This document shows, in pieces, positions 1-5,087 of a DNA stretch of 5,087 bases. A program made the position numbers and the translations under genes. The DNA is from Acidimicrobiia bacterium (GTDB lineage: Bacteria; Actinomycetota; Acidimicrobiia; Spongiisociales; JAENVV01). Location: assembly GCA_020352575.1 (NCBI GenBank), contig CP070681.1, forward strand, positions 1,571,313 to 1,576,399, written 5' to 3'. The notes beneath the pieces were generated by a model, which worked only from the letters and a program-made list of their open reading frames with translations, was not told where the DNA came from and did no database searches. Every line of letters begins with the position of its first letter. Within the stretch, counting starts at the first letter, position 1.

Positions 1-656
1 CCGCCCGGGCGGTCCTCGAGTTCCAGGCGAACCGAGGACTGGGCGAGGACGGCATCGCCGGGCCCCGAGTCGTCGCAGAGGTGTTGGCCGTCCAACGCGC
101 CGCTGTCCGCATGGGCAAGGAGACCGTGCGTGAACGGGAGTGGCTCCGCCGCCTCCCCACGACCGTGGTGTCGACTCGGGCCTGCTTCGACGCTGCCTGC
201 CGATCCGATGACGAGACCACTCGGACCTGGGATGCCGCCTCGTCGGCAGCACGTCGATTCAGGGAGTTGGGCGGCGTCGCGCTCATGAGTCGATCAGCAT
301 CCGTGCCGTCACCAGAGGACGTGCGCAGTCGTCGCGCGAACCGCCTCGGCAGCGACCTCGTGCTGGGTTTCCAACTCCCCGGCGCCGATCGATCCGGTGT
401 GTTCTACTTCGACTCCGGGAGGTCCAAGTCCGCCGCGGGAGAAGCCCTCGCTAATTTCATCACTGTGACGACTGATCTTCGGATCGGCGGAAGGTCGCTT
501 CCAATCCTGAGGGGAACCCGGGCACCCGCGGTCGTGGTTGCCGCACCGCGCATGGACGGGGCGCTCGCGGACGCAGTGATCCAAGGAACCCTGGACTTCT
601 TCGGATCGATCGCCCGGGAGATGCAGGACGTTCCGTCAGGTGCTCAGAGGTCGTAG
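1..656 (+). CDS. CwlM-like peptidoglycan-binding / degenerate amidase_3 protein (5'-truncated by window)
   Basis: The frame is open from base 3 at the left edge to TAG at 654-656, giving the last 217 residues of a longer protein. The GTG at 81 is internal: the codons before it encode VLEFQANRGLGEDGIAGP, the end of a PG_binding_1 repeat. The rest fits an N-acetylmuramoyl-L-alanine amidase (Amidase_3) fold: ARRFRELGGVALMSR matches the helix and strand ending in the usual LTR, RRANRLGSDLVLGF matches the AN..ADLFISIH region, and RGTRAPAVVV matches the mPavLVE strand. The zinc and catalytic residues look lost: Gln (372-374) replaces the SIH histidine, Ala (540-542) replaces the catalytic Glu, and no DPGHGG motif is visible. 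Mycobacterial CwlM has the same domains, sits close to parB in convergent orientation, and is a regulator of MurA rather than a hydrolase. The regulatory role here is inferred from that. Domain call is good; orthology to CwlM is moderately likely. Confidence 0.75.
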   Translation, partial: ARAVLEFQANRGLGEDGIAGPRVVAEVLAVQRAAVRMGKETVREREWLRRLPTTVVSTRACFDAACRSDDETTRTWDAASSAARRFRELGGVALMSRSASVPSPEDVRSRRANRLGSDLVLGFQLPGADRSGVFYFDSGRSKSAAGEALANFITVTTDLRIGGRSLPILRGTRAPAVVVAAPRMDGALADAVIQGTLDFFGSIAREMQDVPSGAQRS

Positions 657-1507
657 ACGATCCGGGAGAGCTTCTCGAGGTCATCGAGGCTGGAGTAGGT
701 GATGACCACCCGTCCCCGGTCACCCTTGTGGGTGATCTTCACCTTGGTGCCCAGCTTCTCGGCAAGCCGCTCCTCGAGCGCCTGCAGCGCCGGTGGACGG
801 AGCTCGGTGACCACCGTGGCGACGGGGATCTCACCTGCTTCACTGCGGGCCCGCACGGCATCTTCGACCTGGCGAACCGACCAACCCTCGTCTGCTGCCC
901 GCTTCGCAACATGCTCGAGGTAAGCCCTGTCCTCCAGGCCGAGGAGGGCTCGCGCGTGCCCAGCCGCCAGGGCGCCGCTGTCGACGAGCTCCTGCACAGA
1001 GACCGGAAGCCCCAGCAGGCGAAGGCTGTTCGAGATCGCTGCGCGACTCTTGCCTACTCGCTCGCCGACCTGGGCGTGCGTAAGGTCGAACCGCTCGACG
1101 AGTTCCTGATAGGCAGCCGCCTCCTCGAGGGGACGGAGGTCTTCACGCTGCACGTTCTCGATGAGTGCCTCGCTCAGGAGGGCCGAGTCATCCTCGGGTG
1201 CTCGCACCACCGCCGGCACGACTTGTAGGCCTGCAATCCGTGCGGCGCGCAGCCTGCGCTCTCCGGCGATGAGGTGATACCCGTCATCGCCCGATTGCAC
1301 CACAATTGGTTGCAGGACACCCACCTCGCGGATCGATGCGGCGAGTGCCTCCAACTCCTCGGCGTCGAAGGTTCGTCTCGGCTGTTCGGGGTTTGGCGCC
1401 ACGTCGTCCACCCCGAGTTCGAGGAGCCTCGGGCTTGTGTCCTCATCGACCGGGATGAGGGCTTCGAGGCCCTTACCGAGTCCGCTCCTACGCTTCTGCT
1501 GGGTCAT
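644..1507 (-). CDS. parB: ParB chromosome partitioning protein (CTPase DNA clamp, Spo0J family)
   Basis: ParB binds parS, loads as a CTP-dependent sliding clamp, spreads, and recruits SMC while stimulating ParA. The 287-residue product is of normal length. In order: an N-terminal ParA-interacting motif LGKGLEALI (about 9-18), the ParB/Srx CTP-binding domain with QPIVV (66-70), GERRLRA (82-88) and ENVQREDL (117-124), a helix-turn-helix LTHAQVGERVGKSRAAISNS (142-161) for parS recognition, and a C-terminal dimerisation segment (about 240-287) ending KLSRIVYDL. The start ATG overlaps the parA TGA (ATGA) and has a strong Shine-Dalgarno, GGAGGAGGAG, at 1512-1521, so it is co-translated with parA. 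Two matching parS sites lie 1.4 kb upstream of its start. Its 3' end runs 13 bp into the convergent CwlM-like gene. No unusual residues are seen. Confidence 0.97.
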   Translation of the reverse strand: MTQQKRRSGLGKGLEALIPVDEDTSPRLLELGVDDVAPNPEQPRRTFDAEELEALAASIREVGVLQPIVVQSGDDGYHLIAGERRLRAARIAGLQVVPAVVRAPEDDSALLSEALIENVQREDLRPLEEAAAYQELVERFDLTHAQVGERVGKSRAAISNSLRLLGLPVSVQELVDSGALAAGHARALLGLEDRAYLEHVAKRAADEGWSVRQVEDAVRARSEAGEIPVATVVTELRPPALQALEERLAEKLGTKVKITHKGDRGRVVITYSSLDDLEKLSRIVYDL

Positions 1508-2280
1508 TCGGCTCCTCCTCCGTGTCGGCCCAGGTACTCCTCCCCCAGGTAGCGATAGGCAATGGCTCCTCGACTCATGGGGTCGAAGGCCTCGATCGGC
1601 TCGCCATAGGATGGCGCCTCGGAGAGTCGCACCGAACGGGGGATCACGGTGCGGTACGTGGCGTCGCCGAAGAACTCGCGCACTTGGGCGGCGACGTCAG
1701 CCGAGAGGTTCGTACGCCCGTCGAACATCGTGAGGATGACACCTCCGATCACGAGATCCTTGTTGAGCGACGACTGGACGAGGGTGATGTTGTGGAGGAG
1801 TTGGCTCACGCCCTCGAGGGCGTAGTACTCGCACTGGATCGGGATCACGACCTCTTGGGCGGCGGCGAACGCGTTGATGGTGAGGAGGCCCAGTGAGGGT
1901 GGGCAGTCGATGAGGACATCGTCGTACTCGTCGGCGACTTCGGCGATCGCATCCCTCAGTCGGGTTTCACGACTCATCACGCTCACCAACTCGATCTCAG
2001 CTGCCGCCAGTCCGATCGCCGCAGGAGCCACGAAAAGCCCTCCAACACTGCTTGGTTCGGTGATGTCATCGAGCGCCGTACCTTGGAGGAGGACGTCATA
2101 GATGGAGGATTCGAGCTCGGAGCGGTTGATTCCGAGGCCGGAGGTGGAGTTTCCCTGCGGGTCGAGGTCGACGAGGAGGACGCGGCGGCCGCGCAACGCC
2201 AGGGAGGCCGAGAGGTTGATCGCGGTCGTCGTCTTCCCCACCCCTCCCTTCTGATTCGAGATGGCAGAGATGACGGGCAT
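1504..2280 (-). CDS. parA: ParA chromosome partitioning ATPase (Soj family)
   Basis: A 258-residue ATPase that binds the nucleoid as an ATP-bound dimer and is released by ParB, driving origin segregation. Visible motifs: deviant Walker A KGGVGKTT (11-18) with the signature lysine, LVDLDPQGN (36-44) carrying the catalytic Asp40, Walker B VLIDCPPS (122-129), and the conserved MFDGRTNLS (185-193) and PRSVRLSEAPSYG (214-226) blocks. It lacks the N-terminal HTH of plasmid ParAs, as expected for a chromosomal Soj type. I chose ATG at 2280-2278 because the protein then begins MPVISAISNQKGG, as family members do, and because that ATG overlaps the rsmG stop as TAATG. A GTG at 2301 would add seven residues and is less likely. 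No good Shine-Dalgarno precedes the ATG, which suggests reinitiation after rsmG. A 26-nt palindrome lies just upstream. Confidence 0.96.
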   Translation of the reverse strand: MPVISAISNQKGGVGKTTTAINLSASLALRGRRVLLVDLDPQGNSTSGLGINRSELESSIYDVLLQGTALDDITEPSSVGGLFVAPAAIGLAAAEIELVSVMSRETRLRDAIAEVADEYDDVLIDCPPSLGLLTINAFAAAQEVVIPIQCEYYALEGVSQLLHNITLVQSSLNKDLVIGGVILTMFDGRTNLSADVAAQVREFFGDATYRTVIPRSVRLSEAPSYGEPIEAFDPMSRGAIAYRYLGEEYLGRHGGGAE

Positions 2281-2876
2281 TACCGCATGATATGGAGCCA
2301 CCTACCCGGGTCAAGGATCCTCGACCCGGGAAACCGTACGCACTCCAGGTCGTTGGGGCGCTGGAGACCCACCCCAACGACCGATCGGCCCCCGGGCGCA
2401 CGGTGCCGCTCCAGCACTGCCGGCGCCTCACTCGGGGGAAGCGACGCTCGCATCACCACCAACTCCGCTGCCTGTGGGGCAAGTTCGTCGAACGAAGCCT
2501 GCGTGACGCCGACGTTCGCGGCACCACACACCCTGGCTGCCCGCCGAGCCAGTCGTACCCGTCGGCCGCTCCGATCGACGAGGAGGACAGTGGCCTCCGG
2601 GAACAGCAATGCCAGCGGGATACCGGGGAGTCCGATGCCGCTACCCAGGTCGAGAATCGAGTGCGGATTCCCCGCCTCAACGGCGAACATGAGTGAATCC
2701 AATACGTGTCGTTCCCACACCTGCGCCACATCTGCTGGCCCGATGCCGCCCGCATCCGCACCTTCCGTCACCAACCAGCGTTCGAAACGCTCGAGTCGCC
2801 CGAGCAGCCCACCGGGAGGCACGACTCCAACCCACTCGAGGACTTCCGAAAGTTGCTCGTGTTTCACGTGGAACAT
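2280..2876 (-). CDS. rsmG: RsmG (GidB) 16S rRNA (guanine-N7) methyltransferase
   Basis: RsmG methylates N7 of G527 (E. coli numbering) in the 530 loop of 16S rRNA using S-adenosylmethionine; loss in other bacteria gives low-level streptomycin resistance. The 198-residue product has WERHVLDSL (54-62), the SAM-binding glycine loop LDLGSGIGLPG (75-85), the acidic end of the next strand LLVD (98-101), VMRA (141-144, equivalent to the usual SRA) and PGG (161-163). The GIGPADVAQVWERH stretch resembles mycobacterial GidB. The usual KG after the PGG strand is replaced by VG, so the C-terminal half is divergent but reads through intact. ATG at 2876 is chosen, giving MFHVKH, because the upstream GTG (2903) would add nine residues with no family likeness. 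Neither start has a clear Shine-Dalgarno; leaderless translation is possible. It overlaps parS at its 5' end and parA by TAATG. Confidence 0.9.
   Translation of the reverse strand: MFHVKHEQLSEVLEWVGVVPPGGLLGRLERFERWLVTEGADAGGIGPADVAQVWERHVLDSLMFAVEAGNPHSILDLGSGIGLPGIPLALLFPEATVLLVDRSGRRVRLARRAARVCGAANVGVTQASFDELAPQAAELVVMRASLPPSEAPAVLERHRAPGGRSVVGVGLQRPNDLECVRFPGSRILDPGRWLHIMR
2305..2330. repeat. 26-nt near-perfect palindrome at the end of rsmG, before parA
   Basis: The arms CCCGGGTC (2305-2312) and GACCCGGG (2323-2330) flank the palindromic core AGGATCCT (2314-2321), with a single A/C mismatch at 2313/2322. In minus-strand mRNA that mismatch becomes a G-U wobble, so the transcript could fold an 11-bp stem with a GAUC loop ending 24 nt before the parA ATG. 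It lies in rsmG coding sequence (PGSRILDPG). No T-run follows, so it is unlikely to be a terminator. A role in parA translation or mRNA processing, or as a protein-binding site, is only a possibility. Confidence 0.5.
2860..2875. promoter_or_regulatory. parS: parS site 1 (ParB-binding centromere site)
   Basis: TGTTTCACGTGGAACA is the reverse complement of TGTTCCACGTGAAACA, which fits the bacterial parS consensus TGTTNCACGTGAAACA exactly. It covers two bases of the rsmG ATG and the following codons, so the parS sequence itself encodes the RsmG start FHVKH. ParB from the same operon is the expected ligand, making autoregulation of rsmG-parA-parB plausible. Confidence 0.95.
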
Positions 2877-2895
2877 GGTACGGGTTGGAGGTACA

Positions 2896-2911
2896 TGTTC
2901 CACGTGAAACA
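2896..2911. promoter_or_regulatory. parS: parS site 2 (ParB-binding centromere site)
   Basis: TGTTCCACGTGAAACA fits the parS consensus exactly and lies in inverted orientation to site 1, 36 bp away centre to centre. It sits upstream of rsmG in the gap after jag. Its last six bases (2906-2911) also form the outer stem of the adjacent GC-rich hairpin. Confidence 0.95.
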
Positions 2912-2936
2912 GCCCGGGCGACGCCCGGGCTGTTTC
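2906..2936 (-). terminator. Candidate intrinsic terminator hairpin after jag
   Basis: Perfect 15-nt arms (2906-2920 and 2922-2936) built on CAGCCCGGGCG face each other across a single A, giving roughly a 14-bp stem with a 3-nt loop. It begins 20 bp past the jag stop, the place expected for the end of the rnpA-yidD-yidC-jag transcript. In both directions the stem ends in only a TTT run, so it is T-poor, as often seen in high-GC actinobacteria. Being symmetric, it could act on either strand, or it could instead be a structural element associated with parS 2. Confidence 0.65.
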
Positions 2937-2956
2937 GGTGAGATGCCGTCGAGGGG

Positions 2957-3850
2957 TTACTCGGACTCGTCAGTGGGAGGCGCGTCAGACGCTATGACGA
3001 CGGAACGTCGAGGCTCTTCGCCTTCGGAGTAGGAGCGGACGCCGTCGATGGCGGCGATCGCATCATGCACGACTTTGCGGTCCGCCGCATTCATGGGCTC
3101 GAGCATGACCTCGCCACCGTCCTCGATCACCGACTCCGCAAGGCGACCGGCGTAGATCCCGAGGGCTTCGCGCCGCCGGGCGCCGTAGCCTGCGATGTCC
3201 ACCAACACCCGAGCGGGCCGCGAGAACGAACGCTGCAGCACTGTACGAGAGAGCTCCTGGACACTACGAATGAGGCTGCCCTTCGCACCGACGAGCACCT
3301 CCGTCTGGTCGCCGATGACCTCGGCCTTGATGATGCCATCGTCGACGGTGCTGCGCACCTCGCCCTCGAGGCCCAATGCCTCGACGAGTCCGGCGAGGAA
3401 ACCCTCAACGACCTGCTGCTGTTCGGCCACGTCGTCGCGTGGCTCCTGCTGCTCCTCGTCCTCCATGGCCGCCTTCTCCTTCTTGGGGGCTGACTGCGGG
3501 CGTTGCTGCGACCTCCCGCCACCGCGGTTGCCACCACCGCTGCGGCTCTGGGAACTCCCGCCCCTCGGCTTCTGTTGCTGGCTGCGCGGTGACTGCTGCT
3601 CGCCGCCGTCCTGCTGACCACCCCGACGGCGACGCCGGCGGCGCTTGCGTTGCTTGCGGGTCACCCGAACCACTGCGGGCTTGGCGCCGATCCCGAATAC
3701 GCCCTTTACCCCTGCTTCGAGGACCTCGACGAACGCCTGTTCCTCGTTCTCGATGATCCCTGCGTCGATTGCGTGGGCGATGGCGTCCTTCGTCGCCTCG
3801 TCCACCGACCCCTTCTTGTTGGAGGCCACCACGTCTGGTTGGTCGCTCAT
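2957..3850 (-). CDS. jag: Jag / KhpB (EloR) RNA-binding protein with Jag-N, KH and R3H domains
   Basis: Jag/KhpB is a cytoplasmic RNA-binding protein, in streptococci partner of KhpA and linked to cell elongation; it is commonly encoded right after yidC. The 297-residue product has a Jag-N domain (about 17-64, with EVLEAGVKGVFGIGAKPAVV), a long low-complexity linker (about 65-148) with a KQRKRRRRRRR run followed by Gln-, Gly-, Ser- and Arg-rich sequence, a KH domain with the GAKG loop (188-191), and an R3H domain whose R-x3-H motif is RKVVH (258-262). The acidic tail ends TDESE. ATG at 3850 has AGGAG at 3859-3863, 8 nt away, and lies one base after the yidC TGA, so translation is coupled to yidC. 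The linker is basic and probably disordered, which would add nonspecific RNA or ribosome contact (inference). Confidence 0.95.
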   Translation of the reverse strand: MSDQPDVVASNKKGSVDEATKDAIAHAIDAGIIENEEQAFVEVLEAGVKGVFGIGAKPAVVRVTRKQRKRRRRRRRGGQQDGGEQQSPRSQQQKPRGGSSQSRSGGGNRGGGRSQQRPQSAPKKEKAAMEDEEQQEPRDDVAEQQQVVEGFLAGLVEALGLEGEVRSTVDDGIIKAEVIGDQTEVLVGAKGSLIRSVQELSRTVLQRSFSRPARVLVDIAGYGARRREALGIYAGRLAESVIEDGGEVMLEPMNAADRKVVHDAIAAIDGVRSYSEGEEPRRSVVIASDAPPTDESE

Positions 3851-3851
3851 C

Positions 3852-4736
3852 TCACCTTCTCCTGCGCCGCTTGCGTTTCTTCGCCGATCCCTGGGGCTTC
3901 TTCGGCGGGGCCTGGGGCTCCGGCGCCTCCTGATCCGGCGTGGGAACTTCCTGCTTCGACGCCTTCTTCGGGGTGTCTACAGCGTTCTCCGACTCCTCGT
4001 CCATCTTCTGGATCACGATCTGTTGCCCCAGGCGGACCACGCTCGAGGCCGCCCAGTACACCGTGAGGCCGGCAACGAAGTTCCAGGCGAACACACCGAA
4101 CATGACGGGCATGATCTTCGTGATCGTCTGCATCTGCTGGGCCTGCGGGCTGTCGGGTTGACCGGCGTTGTTGTACCGCTGGAGGACCTGCTGCTGGAAG
4201 AACTGCAGGCCAACCATGGCGAGGATGAGGAGGAGGTAGGGGAGGATCGTGAGGCCGAGGCCCTCGAGCGACCAGAGTTCCGACGGTGTGAGCGTCATGT
4301 CCATCCCGAGGAAGCTGGCGGAATGCTCAGAGAGCGCGATGCCGAGCGCAGAATTCGTGGGAGCAACGAACAGTGGCTCCTCGACCTCACCCAGGTCCCT
4401 GAGCACTCGGAAGAGGGCCCACCAGATGGGGAGTTGGACGAGCATGGGAAGGAGGCAGCCACCGGGGCTGGCGCCGTTCTCACGCTGTAGCTTCACCATC
4501 TCTTGCTGCAGCGTCGGCTGGTCGTCCTTGTACTTCTCCTGGAGTTTCTTGATCTCCGGACCGATCTTCTGGAATGCCTTCGTGGCCCGGGCCTGCTTCA
4601 GCACGAGGGGGAAGAGGAGGGTGTTGATGACGATGGTGAGGACGATGATGCCGAACCCGAGGTTCGGCACGACCTCGTACAGCCATACGAGCAGGGCGAG
4701 GATCGGATCACCGATCGCTTGGATGATGGAGTTCAT
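3852..4736 (-). CDS. yidC: YidC/Oxa1-family membrane protein insertase
   Basis: YidC inserts and folds membrane proteins in the cytoplasmic membrane, alone or with SecYEG. The 294-residue product is short, with no lipoprotein signal or large periplasmic domain, as in actinobacteria. After an amphipathic start come TM1 (about 26-46, [20 protein letters not shown]), the cytoplasmic coiled-coil hairpin (about 47-92), the signature [20 protein letters not shown] (92-111), TM around 160-181, and the last pair in about 205-242 with AGLTVYW (222-228). The C-terminal tail is Pro/Gln/Lys-rich and ends KKRKRRRRR, likely contacting ribosomal RNA. The groove arginine normally found in TM1 (IR in most family members) is Asn38 here. 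The ATG overlaps the yidD TGA as ATGA and has GGAG at 4742-4745. The stop is one base before jag. Confidence 0.96.
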   Translation of the reverse strand: MNSIIQAIGDPILALLVWLYEVVPNLGFGIIVLTIVINTLLFPLVLKQARATKAFQKIGPEIKKLQEKYKDDQPTLQQEMVKLQRENGASPGGCLLPMLVQLPIWWALFRVLRDLGEVEEPLFVAPTNSALGIALSEHSASFLGMDMTLTPSELWSLEGLGLTILPYLLLILAMVGLQFFQQQVLQRYNNAGQPDSPQAQQMQTITKIMPVMFGVFAWNFVAGLTVYWAASSVVRLGQQIVIQKMDEESENAVDTPKKASKQEVPTPDQEAPEPQAPPKKPQGSAKKRKRRRRR

Positions 4737-5023
4737 CGCTTCTCCGGGACGGGGTCATAGCCGCCCTGGTGGAGCGGGTGGCACTTGGAGAGCCGGATGA
4801 TGCCCATCCAACTCCCCTTGAAGAATCCGAACCGCTCGACGGCTTCGAGCGTGTAGTTGGAGCACGTCGGCTGGAACCGGCAGTTCTTCCCCATGCGCGG
4901 GGAGATCGCTCGCTGATAACCCTGAATCATCACTGTGGCGAAACGGGTGAGGGGTGAGGGGGCGGCGGATCGAACCTCAGGCACGGGCACCCACCTCGGG
5001 GGAGAGGCCTTCGGTGAGGACAT
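4733..5023 (-). CDS. yidD: YidD, membrane protein insertion efficiency factor
   Basis: YidD is a small inner-membrane-associated protein that helps YidC-dependent insertion. The family pattern is complete: [23 protein letters not shown] (35-57), [12 protein letters not shown] (59-70), and [17 protein letters not shown] (80-96), with the three conserved cysteines at 48, 54 and 81. The amphipathic start before GYQR is typical. ATG at 5023 gives 96 residues and has GAGGA at 5032-5036, 8 nt upstream; it overlaps rnpA by 47 bp. A GTG at 4984, with GAGGTGG at 4991-4997 and 6 nt spacing, would give 83 residues, closer to many family members and overlapping rnpA by only 8 bp. I cannot decide between them. 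The 3' end overlaps yidC as ATGA. Confidence 0.93.
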   Translation of the reverse strand: MSSPKASPPRWVPVPEVRSAAPSPLTRFATVMIQGYQRAISPRMGKNCRFQPTCSNYTLEAVERFGFFKGSWMGIIRLSKCHPLHQGGYDPVPEKR

Positions 5024-5087
5024 CCACCAGTTCCTCGAACGGCACCGTGCGAGTCCGTTGCGTCGCCAGGACGGCGATGTGCTCGTG
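4977..5087 (-). CDS. rnpA: RNase P protein component, C-terminal 36 residues (5' part outside window)
   Basis: The frame is open from the right edge of the window to TGA at 4979-4977. It encodes a tail beginning [20 protein letters not shown]. This matches the end of RnpA, where a strand of the type DLVVIARP is followed by SFAELxxxL and a final helix. RnpA helps the RNase P RNA mature tRNA 5' ends. The conserved RNR basic motif would lie upstream, off the window, so the call rests on the tail pattern plus position: rnpA directly precedes yidD in most bacteria, and yidD here overlaps this frame. rpmH and dnaA would be expected further right. Confidence 0.72.
   Translation of the reverse strand, partial: HEHIAVLATQRTRTVPFEELVDVLTEGLSPEVGARA

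Noticed and set aside
81..83. GTG as start of the leftmost gene
   Set aside because: The frame stays open upstream to the window edge and the upstream codons encode a recognisable peptidoglycan-binding repeat, so the true start lies outside.
2280..2876. Frameshift in the divergent C-terminal half of rsmG
   Set aside because: The PGG strand and a plausible terminal strand (GRWLHIMR) follow in the same frame, and the stop lands exactly on the parA ATG, so the frame looks intact.
2083..2907. Long plus-strand open frame (274 codons) opposite rsmG and the parA 5' end
   Set aside because: It is antisense to two well-supported genes, its protein is low-complexity Arg/Ser/Thr/Pro-rich and matches no family I know; such frames are common in GC-rich DNA.
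2877..2956. Replication origin or DnaA boxes in the intergenic gap
   Set aside because: No TTATCCACA-like box or AT-rich unwinding stretch is visible; the gap holds only parS sites and a GC-rich hairpin. oriC would be expected beyond rpmH, off the right end.
4080..4094. 14-nt repeat AGTTCCAGGCGAAC shared with positions near 19-32
   Set aside because: The two copies are in different frames and strands of unrelated proteins and are short; chance in GC-rich coding DNA is the simplest explanation.
3645..4490. Long plus-strand open frame (281 codons) opposite yidC and the jag 5' end
   Set aside because: Its Leu/Arg/Glu-rich product mirrors the yidC and jag codons on the other strand; no recognisable domain.

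Overview
This window carries the conserved cluster found next to the chromosomal replication origin in many bacteria. Seven genes on the minus strand read, in transcription order, rnpA (3' end only), yidD, yidC, jag/khpB, rsmG (gidB), parA, parB. An eighth gene, on the plus strand at the left edge, converges on parB. It encodes a peptidoglycan-binding plus amidase-fold protein that resembles actinobacterial CwlM. DNA is GC-rich (estimated by eye at well over 60%). The parB-parA-rsmG-jag-yidC-yidD-rnpA order with a convergent CwlM-type gene, a YidC without signal peptide, and an RsmG N-terminal half resembling the mycobacterial protein all point to an Actinomycetota (high-GC Gram-positive) chromosome. 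A deep branch such as Acidimicrobiia is possible, but that is a guess.

Layout. Positions 1-656 (+) hold the CwlM-like 3' part; its stop overlaps the parB stop by 13 bp, tail to tail. Positions 644-2876 (-) are a tightly packed rsmG-parA-parB unit: rsmG and parA share TAATG, and parA and parB share ATGA. Positions 2860-2936 are the regulatory hub of the window. They hold two parS centromere sites in inverted orientation, one overlapping the rsmG start codon, followed by a GC-rich hairpin that shares six bases with the second parS. Positions 2957-5087 (-) are a second packed unit, rnpA-yidD-yidC-jag, with yidD overlapping rnpA, ATGA at yidD/yidC and a 1-nt gap at yidC/jag. There is no gene-free stretch over 300 bases; the only real intergenic gap is about 80 bp (2877-2956).

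Functionally, the right-hand unit links tRNA maturation (RNase P protein), membrane protein insertion (YidD, YidC) and an RNA-binding cell-envelope regulator (Jag/KhpB). The left-hand unit links 16S rRNA methylation (RsmG) with chromosome segregation (ParA, ParB and the parS sites). This is a known system, not a new one. The points worth a second look are details: parS-hairpin fusion, a parS that encodes the RsmG N-terminus, a YidC lacking its usual groove arginine, a strongly degenerate amidase domain, and a near-perfect palindrome just before parA.
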